A DNA stretch of 64,000 bases from Streptomyces lucensis JCM 4490 (GCF_014650035.1 NZ_BMUE01000001.1:186001-250000); one strand, 5' to 3'; positions 1-8,889 are shown, counted from the stretch's first letter. The notes: a model not told the origin generated them from the sequence alone. Numbers and translations are program-made.

Positions 1-690
1 TACGACCGCACCGTCGCCGACGAGATCGTCGCGGTCTCCGACAAGGACTCCTTCCAGATGACCCGGCGGCTGGCCCGCGAGGAGGGCCTGCTCGTCGGCG
101 GTTCCTGCGGTATGGCCGTGGTGGCCGCGCTGGAGGTCGCCGAGCGCCTGGGCCCGGACGACGTGGTCGTCGTGCTGCTGCCCGACAGCGGCCGCGGCTA
201 CCTCAGCAAGATCTTCAACGACGAGTGGATGGCCGACTACGGCTTCCTGGAGGACGAGGGCCCCAGCGCCCGCGTCGCCGACGTCCTGAGCGACAAGGCG
301 GGCGGCACCATCCCGTCCCTGGTGCACATGCACCCCGAGGAGACCGTCGGCGAGGCCATCGAGGTGCTGCGCGAGTACGGCGTCTCGCAGATGCCCGTCG
401 TCAAGCCGGGCGCCGGTCACCCGGACGTCATGGCCGCCGAGGTCGTCGGGTCGGTCGTGGAGCGGGAGTTGCTCGACGCGCTCTTCAACAAGCGGGCCTC
501 GCTGGACGATCCGCTGGAGAAGCACATGTCGGCCCCGCTGCCCCAGGTCGGCTCCGGTGAGCCGGTCGGCGACCTGATGTCGGTGCTCGGCGCGGCCGAC
601 GCGGCGATCGTCCTGGTCGAGGGCAAGCCGACCGGCGTGGTCAGCCGGCAGGACCTGCTGGCCTTCCTGGCCAAGGGCGGCACCAAGTAG
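1..690 (+). CDS. cbs: Cystathionine beta-synthase, 3' part (partial)
   Basis: The frame is open at base 1, so the 5' end lies outside the window; 229 residues are visible. The first ~80 residues are the end of a fold-type II PLP catalytic domain with the family stretches GGSCGMA and PDSGRGYLSK. Two CBS domains follow (roughly visible residues 90-155 and 160-229), the C-terminal regulatory module. Family knowledge: condenses serine (or an activated serine) with homocysteine to cystathionine in the cytosol, the first step of transsulfuration. The catalytic lysine is not in the window, so an O-acetylserine-using variant cannot be excluded. Confidence 0.88.
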   Translation, partial: YDRTVADEIVAVSDKDSFQMTRRLAREEGLLVGGSCGMAVVAALEVAERLGPDDVVVVLLPDSGRGYLSKIFNDEWMADYGFLEDEGPSARVADVLSDKAGGTIPSLVHMHPEETVGEAIEVLREYGVSQMPVVKPGAGHPDVMAAEVVGSVVERELLDALFNKRASLDDPLEKHMSAPLPQVGSGEPVGDLMSVLGAADAAIVLVEGKPTGVVSRQDLLAFLAKGGTK

Positions 691-1047
691 CCAACGGCCG
701 GTGAACGGCCCGTGACCACGGCGAACTCGCGATGACCGCAAGCCGATCGGGCCGTAGCGCAAGTGGTACCAGGGTGTCACGTGCGCGCAGCACCCGCTTA
801 ACACGGGCCGGGCACAGTAGTGGGTGTCGGCAGGGGTGGGAGCGGCTCCCCGCCCAGGCCGGCGCCGAACGGCGTCACGGACCTCCGGAGCGGCTCCCGG
901 ACCTCCACGGACGCCACGGACGCGCAGCCCGGCCTGACCGGCCTGCCCGCGTCCCTCGCGGGGACCGCCGTCGTCCCGCCCCCCGGTGACGGGGGTGCGG
1001 CGGTCCCCGCGCAAACCCCTCTCCTCACACGGGACGCGCGGGCCCGC
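691..1047. other. Intergenic region with a weak hairpin
   Basis: This 357-base gap lies between two convergent genes. I find no supported ORF; the open frames here only run into the antisense of the neighbouring SDR gene. A short hairpin at about 980-995 (CCCCC, six-base loop, GGGGG) could terminate either gene but has no T-tract. Confidence 0.4.
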
Positions 1048-1827
1048 TCAGTGCACCGAGAAACCGCCGTCGACGAAGATCGACTGCCCGGTGACGTACG
1101 CGGACGCCGGGCCGGCGAGGAACACCGCCGCCCCCTCGAAGTCCTCGGCGAGCCCGTTGCGTCCGGTCATCGTGCGCGCGGCCAGCGCCGCCACCCGCTC
1201 CGGGTCGGCCGACAGGCGGGCGTTCAGCGGCGTCATCACGAACCCCGGCACGAGCGTGTTGCAGGTGACGCCGTGCCGTGACCACGCCTCCGCCTGGGAG
1301 CGGGCCAGCGACTCCAGCGCGCCCTTCGAGACGCCGTAGGCGCCGCTGTCCACGAACGCCCGGTGCGCCTGCTGCGAGGTGACGTGGATGATCCGGCCGT
1401 AGCCGCGCTCGGCCATCCTGGGCCCGAACCGCTGCCCCAGCAGGAACGGGGCCTCCAGGTTGACCGCCATGGTGGTGTCCCACACGTCCTCGCCCAGTTC
1501 GCCCAGCGGCGGCCTGAGGTTGACCCCCGCGCAGTTGACGAGGATGTCGGGCTCCCCGAACACCGCGGCCGCCTCCTCGGCCACCGCGCGCACGCCCTCA
1601 CGCGTGCTCAGATCCCCGCCCACCCAGGCAGCCCGGCACCCGTCGGCCGTCAACTCGGCGACGGCGCGCCCGAGTCTCCCCTCGTCCCGGGCGACGACCA
1701 CCACGCTCGCCCCGGCCCGCGCCAGCGCCCCGGCGATGGCCCGGCCGATGCCGGAACTGCCTCCGGTCACGACGGCGACGCGACCGTCCAGCGAGAACAG
1801 GTCGGTCAGATAGGCGTTCGATGTCAT
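1048..1827 (-). CDS. SDR family oxidoreductase
   Basis: A 259-residue classical short-chain dehydrogenase. The NAD(P)-binding motif TGGSSGIG is at residues 21-28, NCAG at 98-101, Ser151 and the YxxxK pair at Tyr164/Lys168. The C-terminus reads [14 protein letters not shown], typical of FabG- and gluconate-5-dehydrogenase-like enzymes. An in-frame start 14 codons upstream exists; I chose the ATG at 1827 because family homology begins just after it ([17 protein letters not shown]). The substrate cannot be read from sequence. It is divergent from acpS, with 68 bases between the starts. Confidence 0.9.
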   Translation of the reverse strand: MTSNAYLTDLFSLDGRVAVVTGGSSGIGRAIAGALARAGASVVVVARDEGRLGRAVAELTADGCRAAWVGGDLSTREGVRAVAEEAAAVFGEPDILVNCAGVNLRPPLGELGEDVWDTTMAVNLEAPFLLGQRFGPRMAERGYGRIIHVTSQQAHRAFVDSGAYGVSKGALESLARSQAEAWSRHGVTCNTLVPGFVMTPLNARLSADPERVAALAARTMTGRNGLAEDFEGAAVFLAGPASAYVTGQSIFVDGGFSVH

Positions 1828-1895
1828 GCCCGGAGCGTAGACGGCACGCCCCGGGCCGCGGCCCGGCACCGGAGCGTGACCGTAGGCTGCGCGGC

Positions 1896-2267
1896 ATGAG
1901 CATCATCGGAGTCGGGATCGACGTCGCCGAGATCGACCGGTTCCGGGCGTCCCTGGAGCGGACACCCGGGCTGGCCGGCCGCTTGTTCGTGGAGCGGGAG
2001 CTGCTGCTGCCCAGCGGTGACCGCCGCGGAATCGCCTCGCTCGCGGCGCGGTTCGCCGCCAAGGAGGCACTGGCCAAGGCCCTGGGTGCGCCGCCCGGGC
2101 TGCTGTGGACCGACGCCGAGGTGTACATCGAGGACAGCGGCCAGCCACGCCTGCGCGTCAAGGGCACGGTCGCCGCGCGGGCGGCGGAACTGGGCGTACG
2201 GGCATGGCACGTGTCCCTGAGTCACGACGCGGGCGTGGCCTCGGCCGTGGTCGTGGCGGAGGGCTGA
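1896..2267 (+). CDS. acpS: Holo-[acyl-carrier-protein] synthase
   Basis: A 123-residue AcpS-type phosphopantetheinyl transferase, normal length for the group. It moves 4'-phosphopantetheine from CoA onto the serine of acyl carrier proteins for fatty-acid (and possibly polyketide) synthesis. Seen: [14 protein letters not shown] with Mg-binding Asp9, [13 protein letters not shown] with Glu57, and the C-terminal WHVSLSHD. The ATG at 1896 gives the canonical N-terminus; an upstream in-frame start would add 25 residues of low-complexity sequence. It precedes the NAD(P)HX repair gene, a common Streptomyces order. Confidence 0.93.
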   Translation: MSIIGVGIDVAEIDRFRASLERTPGLAGRLFVERELLLPSGDRRGIASLAARFAAKEALAKALGAPPGLLWTDAEVYIEDSGQPRLRVKGTVAARAAELGVRAWHVSLSHDAGVASAVVVAEG

Positions 2268-2319
2268 GCCCGCGGGGAGGGCGGTGGCGGAACGTTCGGC
2301 GGCCGCGGGGGCGTCGTGG

Positions 2320-2347
2320 CCGGGCGCGCAGTTCCCCGCGCCCCTGA
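2320..2347. repeat. Streptomyces GGGGCGCGGGGAACTGCGCG-type element
   Basis: The reverse complement reads approximately CAGGGGCGCGGGGAACTGCG followed by CGCCCGG. From memory this is a copy of a short, partly palindromic element scattered in intergenic regions of many Streptomyces chromosomes. Function unknown. It sits in the acpS-nnrD gap. Confidence 0.55.
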
Positions 2348-2492
2348 CAGACGTGTCGTCGGCTGCCTCCGGGCCCTTGCCGGATGTACGTCGGCCGCGG
2401 GTGGGAGGGGCGGGGTGGCCTCGGCGCCGTGGGTGCGGTGTGGGTGGTCCGGCGGGTGCTGGGCACGGGCGCCGTGCGTGGGGGACGTGGGC

Positions 2493-2514
2493 CATGGCAC
2501 GTGTCCCCGAGCCA
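2493..2514. repeat. Second copy of the acpS 3'-end sequence
   Basis: These 22 bases match 2203-2224 inside acpS at 20 of 22 positions. Read in the matching frame, the surroundings encode WHVSPSHAARFAAVVAG, echoing the acpS tail [18 protein letters not shown]. It looks like a decayed duplication of the acpS 3' end in the 322-base gap before the next gene; no other gene is supported in that gap. Confidence 0.5.
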
Positions 2515-2589
2515 TGCCGCGCGGTTCGCCGCCGTTGTGGCGGGCACCGCGGGTGTGAGGGCCGGGGCGGGCGGGGCAGGCTTGGTGCC

Positions 2590-4020
2590 ATGCGTAGTGC
2601 GTACGGCGTGGAGACGGTGAGGGCGGCCGAACGGGCCCTGATGGCGCGGTTGCCGGAGGGCGCGCTGATGCAGCGGGCGGCCGCGGGACTGGCCGCCGCC
2701 TGTGCGGACCTGCTCGGGCGGGTGTACGGCAGCCGGGTGGTGCTGCTCGTCGGCAGCGGGGACAACGGCGGGGACGCCCTGTACGCGGGGGCCCGGCTGG
2801 CCCGGCGCGGCGCCGGGGTGACGGCGGTACCGCTGACGCCCGAGCGGGCGCACACCGGGGGACTGGCGGCCCTGCGGCGGGCCGGGGGCTCCGTGGCCGC
2901 CGCCGGTGCCGCCGGGGAGCTGATCGCGCGGGCCGACCTGGTGGTGGACGGCATCGTCGGGATCGGCGGCAAGGGCGGGCTGCGGCCCGATGCCGAGCGG
3001 CTCGCCGCCGCCGTGGGGCGCTCACGGGCGGCCGTGGTGGCCGTCGACCTGCCCAGCGGCGTCGAGGCCGACACCGGGGAGGTGCGCGGGGCCGCGCTGC
3101 GGGCCGACCTCACCGTCACCTTCGGCACGCACAAGCCCGGTCTGATGGTCGATCCGGCCCGGGAGTACGCCGGGGTCGTGCGGCTCGTCGACATCGGGCT
3201 CGAACTGCCCGACGAGGCCGAATTGGAGGCCCTGCAGCACGCCGACGTGGCCCGGCTGCTGCCGGCGCCGACCGGGGAGAGCGACAAGTACCGGCGGGGG
3301 GTCGTCGGGATCGCCGCCGGGTCGGCGCGCTACCCGGGCGCGGCCGTGCTCGCCGTGTCCGGGGCGTTGCGCGGCGGGGCGGGTGCCGTGCGCTACGTCG
3401 GCCCCGCCGGGCAGGCCGTCGTCGCGCGCTTCCCGGAGACGCTCGTGTCCGACGCCGGGCCGGCCAGGGCCGGGCGGGTGCAGGCCTGGGTGGTCGGGCC
3501 GGGGGCGGGCGATGACGCGGCCACCGTGGCGGAGGTACTGGCGGCGGACGTGCCGGTGCTCGTCGACGCGGACGGCCTGCGGCTGGCGGAGCGGGACGCG
3601 GTGCGCGGGCGGACGGCTCCGACGCTGATGACGCCGCACGCGGGGGAGGCCGCCGCGCTGCTCGGGGTGCGGCGCGAGGAGGTAGAGGGTGCCCGGCTGG
3701 CCGCGGTGCGCGAGCTGGCCGCGGCGTACCGGGCGACCGTGCTGCTGAAGGGGTCGACGACGCTGGTGGCCGACTGCGCGGGCGGGGCCGTACGGGTGAA
3801 CCCCACGGGAACGTCCTGGCTGGCCACGGCGGGCAGCGGGGACGTGCTGTCGGGGCTCGCCGGATCGCTGCTGGCGGCGGGGCTGTCCGCGCCGGACGCC
3901 GGGAGCACGGCGGCGTATCTGCACGGGCTCGCCGGCCGGTTCGCGGCGCAGGGGGCGCCGGCGGGGGCGCACGACGTGGCCGAGCGGATCCCGCAGGCGT
4001 GGCGGGACGTCCGCGGCTGA
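2590..4020 (+). CDS. nnr: Bifunctional NAD(P)HX epimerase/ADP-dependent dehydratase
   Basis: A 476-residue fusion that repairs hydrated NADH/NADPH. The N-terminal half is the YjeF_N epimerase, with GSGDNGGDALYAGARLARRG near residues 56-75. The C-terminal half is the ribokinase-like dehydratase, with NPTGTSWLATAGSGDVLSGL carrying the GSGD phosphate/catalytic loop. Earlier in-frame starts exist, but homology begins at MRSAYGVETVRAAE, so I chose ATG 2590. The gene lies between acpS and alr. Confidence 0.92.
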   Translation: MRSAYGVETVRAAERALMARLPEGALMQRAAAGLAAACADLLGRVYGSRVVLLVGSGDNGGDALYAGARLARRGAGVTAVPLTPERAHTGGLAALRRAGGSVAAAGAAGELIARADLVVDGIVGIGGKGGLRPDAERLAAAVGRSRAAVVAVDLPSGVEADTGEVRGAALRADLTVTFGTHKPGLMVDPAREYAGVVRLVDIGLELPDEAELEALQHADVARLLPAPTGESDKYRRGVVGIAAGSARYPGAAVLAVSGALRGGAGAVRYVGPAGQAVVARFPETLVSDAGPARAGRVQAWVVGPGAGDDAATVAEVLAADVPVLVDADGLRLAERDAVRGRTAPTLMTPHAGEAAALLGVRREEVEGARLAAVRELAAAYRATVLLKGSTTLVADCAGGAVRVNPTGTSWLATAGSGDVLSGLAGSLLAAGLSAPDAGSTAAYLHGLAGRFAAQGAPAGAHDVAERIPQAWRDVRG

Positions 4021-4161
4021 GTCCGCGGCTGAGGAACGACGGACCCCGCGCCCCGCCATGCCCGCCCGCCGCGTGTCCGCGAGCACCCGACGCCCCGCGG
4101 AGGTGAAAGCGTGGGGCCCTCCGAAGGCCCGGGTCCGGCCGCCCTGCCGGACCGTCACGAC

Positions 4162-4407
4162 GGCCGTACGGAACCGCCAGGGCCGTGCGGAAGCCGTCGT
4201 GAGGGCGGCTGAACTCCGTCGCGGGGCCGTGCTGAACTCCATCGCTGGGGCCGTGTCGAACCCGTCGTGAGGGCGGCTGAACTCCGTCGCGGGGCCGCGC
4301 TGAACTCCGTAGCCGGGGCCGTGTCGAACCCGTCGCCGGGGCCGCGCTGAACTCCGTCGCGGGTCGCGCCGAGCCCGTCGCGGGTCGCGCCGAAGCCGTT
4401 GCCCGGG
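4162..4407. repeat. Degenerate 21-24 bp tandem repeat array
   Basis: About ten head-to-tail units of 21-24 bases with consensus near GGCCGYGCTGAACTCCGTCG followed by CGG. Units 2-4 (4203-4270) and 5-7 (4271-4339) nearly repeat each other, giving a ~68-base higher-order period. It fills the middle of the 456-base gap upstream of alr. ORFs cross it on both strands but the repeat is not a multiple of three, so it is unlikely to be coding. Confidence 0.8.
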
Positions 4408-4476
4408 CCGCACACGAAAGCTCCCGAGGCCCGTGCTTCCGGGGCCCGGAAGGCGCTCTGAGAGACTGGGGGCGCC

Positions 4477-5643
4477 ATGAGTGAGACTGCTGCTGTGCCG
4501 ACCGCGCCCCTGCGGGCCCGTGCCGAGATCGACCTGGCCGCCCTGCGCGCCAATGTGCGGACCCTGCGCGCCCGCGCGCAGGGCGCGGCCCTGATGGCCG
4601 TCGTCAAGTCCGACGCCTACGGCCACGGGGCGGTGCCGTGCGCCCGCGCGGCCGTCGAAGCCGGGGCGACCTGGCTCGGCACGGCCACGCCGGAGGAGGC
4701 CCTCGCACTGCGCGCCGCCGGTCTGGACACGCGCGTCCTGTGCTGGCTGTGGGTGCCGGGCGGGCCCTGGCGGGAGGCCGTCGAGGCGGACATCGACGTC
4801 TCCCTCAGCGGCATGTGGGCGCTGCGTGAGGTCACCGAGGCCGCCCGGCGGGCCGGCCGGCCCGCGCGCGTGCAGCTCAAGGCCGACACCGGGCTCGGAC
4901 GCAACGGCTGCCAGCCCGCCGACTGGCCCGAACTGGTCGGCGAGGCACTGCGGGCCGAACGCGAGGGGCTGGTCCGGATCACCGGACTGTGGTCCCACTT
5001 CGCCTGCGCCGACGAGCCCGGGCATCCGTCCATCGCCGCCCAGCTCGACCGGTTCCGGGAGATGGTGGCCCACGCCGAGCGGCAGGGCGTGCGCCCCGAG
5101 GTGCGGCACATCGCCAACTCCCCGGCCACCCTCACCCTTCCCGAGACCCACTTCGACCTGGTCCGGCCCGGCATCGCCGTGTACGGCGTCTCGCCGAGCC
5201 CGGAGATCGGCACCCCGGCCGACTTCGGGCTGCGCCCGGTGATGACGCTGAGCGCGTCGCTGGCGCTGGTCAAGCACGTGCCGGCCGGGCACGGCGTCAG
5301 CTACGGCCACCACTACGTCACCCCCGGCGCGACCACCCTCGGCCTCGTCCCCGTCGGCTACGCGGACGGCATCCCCCGGCACGCCTCCGGCACCGGACCG
5401 GTGCTGGTGGACGGCAAGTGGCGGATCGTCGCGGGGCGGGTGGCCATGGACCAGTTCGTGGTGGACCTGGGCGGCGACGAGCCCGGGGCCGGCGCGGAGG
5501 CGGTCCTGTTCGGGCCCGGCGACCGCGGCGAGCCCACCGCCGAGGACTGGGCGCAGGCCTGCGGCACGATCGCGTACGAGATCGTCACGCGGATCGGAAC
5601 GCGCGTTCCCCGCGTCCATGTGAACGGGAACCAGGAGGGGTAG
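4477..5643 (+). CDS. alr: Alanine racemase
   Basis: A 388-residue fold-type III PLP enzyme interconverting L- and D-alanine for peptidoglycan. PLP lysine Lys44 lies in VVKSDAYGHG; the second catalytic Tyr is in SYGHHYV; the C-terminal beta domain has VPVGYADGIPR and VAMDQFVVDL. Length is normal. ATG 4477 follows a short AT-poor leader after the tandem repeat array. It begins the alr-hydrolase-tsaE run conserved in actinobacteria. Confidence 0.96.
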   Translation: MSETAAVPTAPLRARAEIDLAALRANVRTLRARAQGAALMAVVKSDAYGHGAVPCARAAVEAGATWLGTATPEEALALRAAGLDTRVLCWLWVPGGPWREAVEADIDVSLSGMWALREVTEAARRAGRPARVQLKADTGLGRNGCQPADWPELVGEALRAEREGLVRITGLWSHFACADEPGHPSIAAQLDRFREMVAHAERQGVRPEVRHIANSPATLTLPETHFDLVRPGIAVYGVSPSPEIGTPADFGLRPVMTLSASLALVKHVPAGHGVSYGHHYVTPGATTLGLVPVGYADGIPRHASGTGPVLVDGKWRIVAGRVAMDQFVVDLGGDEPGAGAEAVLFGPGDRGEPTAEDWAQACGTIAYEIVTRIGTRVPRVHVNGNQEG

Positions 5644-5766
5644 CCCCTTCAGGGGCGCGCACACCCGACGCTCGGTTACTCCTGCCCCGGCTGGTAACAC
5701 GAACAACACCGGCACCACTCGTTTCACCCACCCAGCGAACTGCAGTACGGCGAAGAGGAGCGGTAC

Positions 5767-7026
5767 GTGAGCGAGAGCAGTGCGGAGGCCGTGGCGGACG
5801 TCGTCGCCTCGGCGGCCGCCGCCTCCGCCGCGGGGGCGGCCGGTAGCTGGCGCAGGGCGACCGGTGTCGCCGGTGCCGCGATAGGCGTGCTCGCCGCGGG
5901 CGCGGCGGCCGGCGTCGCCATCGAGCGGATGACGGTCGGCCGCGGCATGCGGCGCAAGGCCCGGCTGGCCCTCGACTCGGCCGGCCCCTACGGCACCCTG
6001 CGCGGCACCCCGGGCAAGGCGCACGCCGACGACGGCACCGAGCTGTACTACGAGGTCGACGACGTCGAGCCCGACCTCGGCCCGCACGTCTCCCCGCGCC
6101 GCCGCAGGCTCTTCGGCCGCAAGGCCCCCGCCCCGGTCACCGTCGTGTTCTGCCACGGCTACTGCCTCAGCCAGGACTCCTGGCACTTCCAGCGCGCGGC
6201 ACTGCGCGGGGTCGTGCGCACCGTGCACTGGGACCAGCGCAGCCACGGGCGGTCCGGCCGGGGCGTGGCCCAGACCCGGGACGGGGTGCCGGTCGCGATC
6301 GACCAGCTCGGGCGCGACCTGAAGGCCGTCCTCGACGCCGCCGTGCCGGAGGGGCCGGTGGTGCTGGTCGGTCACTCGATGGGCGGAATGACCATGATGG
6401 CCCTCGCCGCCCAGTACCCCGAGCTGATCCGGGACCGGGTCGTCGCCACCGCCTTCGTGGGTACCTCCTCCGGCCGGCTCGGCGAGGTCAACTTCGGGCT
6501 CCCGGTGGCCGGCGTCAACGCGGTGCGCCGCATCCTCCCCGGCGTGCTGAAGGCGCTCGGGCAGCAGGCGGAGCTGGTGGAGAAGGGGCGCCGGGCCACC
6601 GCCGACCTGTTCGCCGGCGTCATCAAGCGGTACTCGTTCGCCGGTCGGGACGTCGACCCGGCCGTCGAGCGGTTCGCGGAGCGGATGATCGAGGCCACGC
6701 CGATCGACGTGGTCGCCGAGTTCTACCCGGCCTTCACCGAGCACGACAAGACCGGGGCCCTGGTGTGCTTCCGGGACATGCCGGTGCTCGTGCTGGCCGG
6801 CGTCCGGGACCTGGTCACGCCCAGCGAGCACAGCGAGGCCATCGCCGACCTGCTGCCGGACGCCGAGCTGGTGCTGGTGCCGGACGCCGGGCACCTGGTG
6901 ATGCTGGAACACCCGGAAGTGGTCACGGACCGCCTCGCCGACCTGCTCACCCGCGCGGGTGCCGTGCCCGCAGGGGCTACCGTAAGTGGCTATGGAAGCA
7001 CCAGCAGCACCGCACAACCCCGCTGA
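5767..7026 (+). CDS. Alpha/beta-fold hydrolase
   Basis: A 419-residue alpha/beta hydrolase with GTG start preceded by GAAGAGGAG. An Ala/Gly-rich hydrophobic stretch at about residues 20-58 may anchor or export it. The nucleophile elbow GHSMGG places Ser204; the conserved late histidine is in DAGHLVML (His376). The oxyanion region reads FCHGYCLSQDSWHF. The substrate is unknown; the family includes lipases, esterases and epoxide-hydrolase-like enzymes. It sits between alr and tsaE and its end overlaps the tsaE start, suggesting co-transcription. Confidence 0.88.
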   Translation: MSESSAEAVADVVASAAAASAAGAAGSWRRATGVAGAAIGVLAAGAAAGVAIERMTVGRGMRRKARLALDSAGPYGTLRGTPGKAHADDGTELYYEVDDVEPDLGPHVSPRRRRLFGRKAPAPVTVVFCHGYCLSQDSWHFQRAALRGVVRTVHWDQRSHGRSGRGVAQTRDGVPVAIDQLGRDLKAVLDAAVPEGPVVLVGHSMGGMTMMALAAQYPELIRDRVVATAFVGTSSGRLGEVNFGLPVAGVNAVRRILPGVLKALGQQAELVEKGRRATADLFAGVIKRYSFAGRDVDPAVERFAERMIEATPIDVVAEFYPAFTEHDKTGALVCFRDMPVLVLAGVRDLVTPSEHSEAIADLLPDAELVLVPDAGHLVMLEHPEVVTDRLADLLTRAGAVPAGATVSGYGSTSSTAQPR

Positions 7027-7504
7027 GACCCGGCTGACGATCACCGCGCCCGAGCAGATGCGGGAGCTGGGCCGCCGGCTGGCCAAGCTGCTGCGCGCGG
7101 GCGACCTGGTCATGCTCACCGGGGAACTCGGCGCCGGCAAGACCACGCTGACCCGCGGGCTCGGCGAGGGCCTCGGCGTGCGCGGCGCGGTCACCTCGCC
7201 GACCTTCGTGATCGCCCGCGTGCACCCCTCCCTCGGCGACGGGCCGCCCCTGGTCCATGTGGACGCCTACCGCCTCGGCGGCGGCCTGGACGAGATGGAG
7301 GACCTGGACCTCGACGTCTCGCTGCCCGACTCGGTGATCGTCGTGGAGTGGGGCGAGGGCAAGGTGGAGGACCTGACCGAGGACCGGCTCCAGGTCGTCA
7401 TCCACCGGGCCGTCGGCGACACCACCGACGAGGTGCGGCACGTGACCGTGACCGGGCTGGGCCGGCGGTGGGCCGACGCGGGCCTGGAGACGCTCACGGC
7501 CTGA
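6992..7504 (+). CDS. tsaE: tRNA t6A biosynthesis ATPase TsaE
   Basis: A 170-residue P-loop ATPase that with TsaB and TsaD makes N6-threonylcarbamoyladenosine at A37 of ANN-decoding tRNAs. The Walker A loop GELGAGKTT is at residues 44-52, followed by the switch-like TSPTFVIAR and VDAYRL. ATG 6992 overlaps the hydrolase gene by 35 bases; a GTG six bases upstream is an alternative. TsaB and TsaD follow 0.7 kb later, after an inverted gene. Confidence 0.93.
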   Translation: MEAPAAPHNPAETRLTITAPEQMRELGRRLAKLLRAGDLVMLTGELGAGKTTLTRGLGEGLGVRGAVTSPTFVIARVHPSLGDGPPLVHVDAYRLGGGLDEMEDLDLDVSLPDSVIVVEWGEGKVEDLTEDRLQVVIHRAVGDTTDEVRHVTVTGLGRRWADAGLETLTA

Positions 7505-7510
7505 GGTGCG

Positions 7511-7549
7511 CCCTCAGCGGATCACCCCGACCACCCTCAGCGGATCACG
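7511..7549. repeat. 15-bp direct repeat at a gene end
   Basis: The 15 bases CCCTCAGCGGATCAC occur at 7511-7525 and again at 7535-7549. The second copy contains the stop codon and last codons of the minus-strand gene, so the end of that gene has been duplicated in tandem with a 24-base period between the convergent tsaE and transpeptidase-like genes. Confidence 0.7.
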
Positions 7550-8097
7550 ACCACCTTCACGCCGATCGTCGCGAAGTTCCACATCGCCTCGCCGTCCGCC
7601 CGTGTCTCGCGGATGCCGCCCGTCTTGACGGCCGGGTCGGGCACGGCCTGCCCCCCGTCGCCCACCGCCGCGCTGAAGCCGATCGTCACCCCGTTCACGG
7701 TGGTGAACCGCACGACATGCTCGATGGGGACGCCGTCCGTGCCGGTGACCGCGTTCGAGCGGGACGACACCCAGTACGTCCCCGGCGCCGGGTCGACGCT
7801 GCCCGGGCGCACGGGGAAGCCGCGCAGCGTCCGCTCGCGCCCGTCGACCAGCCAGACCCGGTCGTCGTCCACCGAGTACACCACCCGTTCACCCGTACCG
7901 GAGGCACTCGGCAGCGCGGTCGGATCGCGCCGGTCCCGGGGCGCCTTGCCGGCCGCCGCCGCGGCGGACGCGCCCGCCCCGGGCCTGCCGGTCAGGTTCG
8001 CCGGTACGGTCGCCTGGGCCCGGAACGCCAGGAAACCGACCGTTCCCAGCGCCGCCGCGGTCAGGGCGGCCACGATCCCCGCGCTGGTTCCCGCCAC
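7537..8097 (-). CDS. Membrane-anchored L,D-transpeptidase-like protein lacking catalytic residues
   Basis: A 186-residue protein with GTG start and a GGAGG site 8 bases upstream. Residues 5-28 form an N-terminal hydrophobic anchor, followed by a Pro/Ala/Arg linker. The rest resembles a YkuD fold: VWLVDGRERTLRGFPV, GTYWVSS, VTIGFSAAV, then TGGIRETRADGEAMW and GVKVVVI at the end. In active enzymes the last blocks carry a His (IGIHG) and the nucleophile in S-x-G-C-I-R; here they read IGFSA and TGGIR, so both are missing. Probably an extracytoplasmic, non-catalytic relative; the similarity is by eye. Confidence 0.6.
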   Translation of the reverse strand: MAGTSAGIVAALTAAALGTVGFLAFRAQATVPANLTGRPGAGASAAAAAGKAPRDRRDPTALPSASGTGERVVYSVDDDRVWLVDGRERTLRGFPVRPGSVDPAPGTYWVSSRSNAVTGTDGVPIEHVVRFTTVNGVTIGFSAAVGDGGQAVPDPAVKTGGIRETRADGEAMWNFATIGVKVVVIR

Positions 8098-8232
8098 GTG
8101 CGCCCACCTCCCGTCCGTCTCGTGCGATATGTCGTACTTGTCTGCATTGTCTGGCTCGTCCAGACCGTAGCAGCCGGTGACCGTACGACCCGGACGGCCA
8201 TGCGGGAGGCGCGAGCGCCGTAGGCTGTTCGC

Positions 8233-8889
8233 GTGCTCTTGCTAGCTCTGGATACCGCAACACCCGCCGTCACCGTCGCCCTGCACGACGGAACCGACGT
8301 CATCGCCTCGTCGAGCCAGGTGGACGCGCGCCGGCACGGAGAGCTGCTGCTGCCGGCCGTGGACCGCGTGCTCGCCGAGGCCGGGCTGAAGCTGGAGGCG
8401 GTCACCGGGATCGTCGTCGGCGTCGGCCCCGGCCCTTACACCGGCCTGCGCGTCGGCCTGATGACCGCCGACACCTTCGGCCTCGCGCTCGGCGTCCCCG
8501 TGCACGGCGTGTGCACGCTGGACGGCCTCGCCTACGCCGCCGACATCGAGAAGGGCCCCTTCGTCGTGGCGACCGACGCCCGGCGCAAGGAGGTCTACTG
8601 GGCGAAGTACGCCGACTCCCGCACCCGGCTGACCGACCCGGCCGTGGACCGCCCGGCCGACATCGCCGAGCAGGTCGCCGGGCTGCCCGCGGTCGGCGCC
8701 GGCGCGCTGCTCTACCCGGACACGTTCCCGAGGGCCCACGAGCCCGAGCACGTGTCCGCCGCCGCCCTCGCCGCGCTCGCCGCCGGGAAGCTGGCCGCGG
8801 GCGAGGAACTGGCGGCGCCCCGGCCGCTCTACCTGCGCCGGCCCGACGCCCAGGTCCCCAAGAACTACAAGGTGGTCACCCCCAAGTGA
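8233..8889 (+). CDS. tsaB: tRNA t6A biosynthesis protein TsaB
   Basis: A 218-residue ASKHA-fold partner that dimerises with TsaD and is needed for t6A synthesis. Seen: LALDTATPAVTVALHDG at the N-terminus, VGVGPGPYTGLRVGL near residues 60-74, and VATDARRKEVYWAKY. GTG start at 8233. Its stop TGA overlaps the GTG of rimI in the four bases GTGA, so the two are translationally coupled. It is divergent from the transpeptidase-like gene. Confidence 0.93.
   Translation: MLLLALDTATPAVTVALHDGTDVIASSSQVDARRHGELLLPAVDRVLAEAGLKLEAVTGIVVGVGPGPYTGLRVGLMTADTFGLALGVPVHGVCTLDGLAYAADIEKGPFVVATDARRKEVYWAKYADSRTRLTDPAVDRPADIAEQVAGLPAVGAGALLYPDTFPRAHEPEHVSAAALAALAAGKLAAGEELAAPRPLYLRRPDAQVPKNYKVVTPK

Noticed and set aside
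720..830. tRNA-like look of the sequence after cbs
   Set aside because: I could not build an acceptor stem and T arm; only isolated short hairpins form.
820..1281. Small plus-strand ORF after cbs
   Set aside because: More than half is antisense to the SDR gene and there is no conserved motif or clear RBS.
4162..4407. CRISPR array
   Set aside because: Units are directly adjacent and degenerate, with no unique spacers and no cas genes.
3022..7194. Minus-strand open frame of 1390 codons opposite nnr, alr and the hydrolase gene
   Set aside because: High GC leaves antisense frames open; the protein is Gly/Arg/His-rich without domains, while the plus strand encodes three recognisable enzymes.
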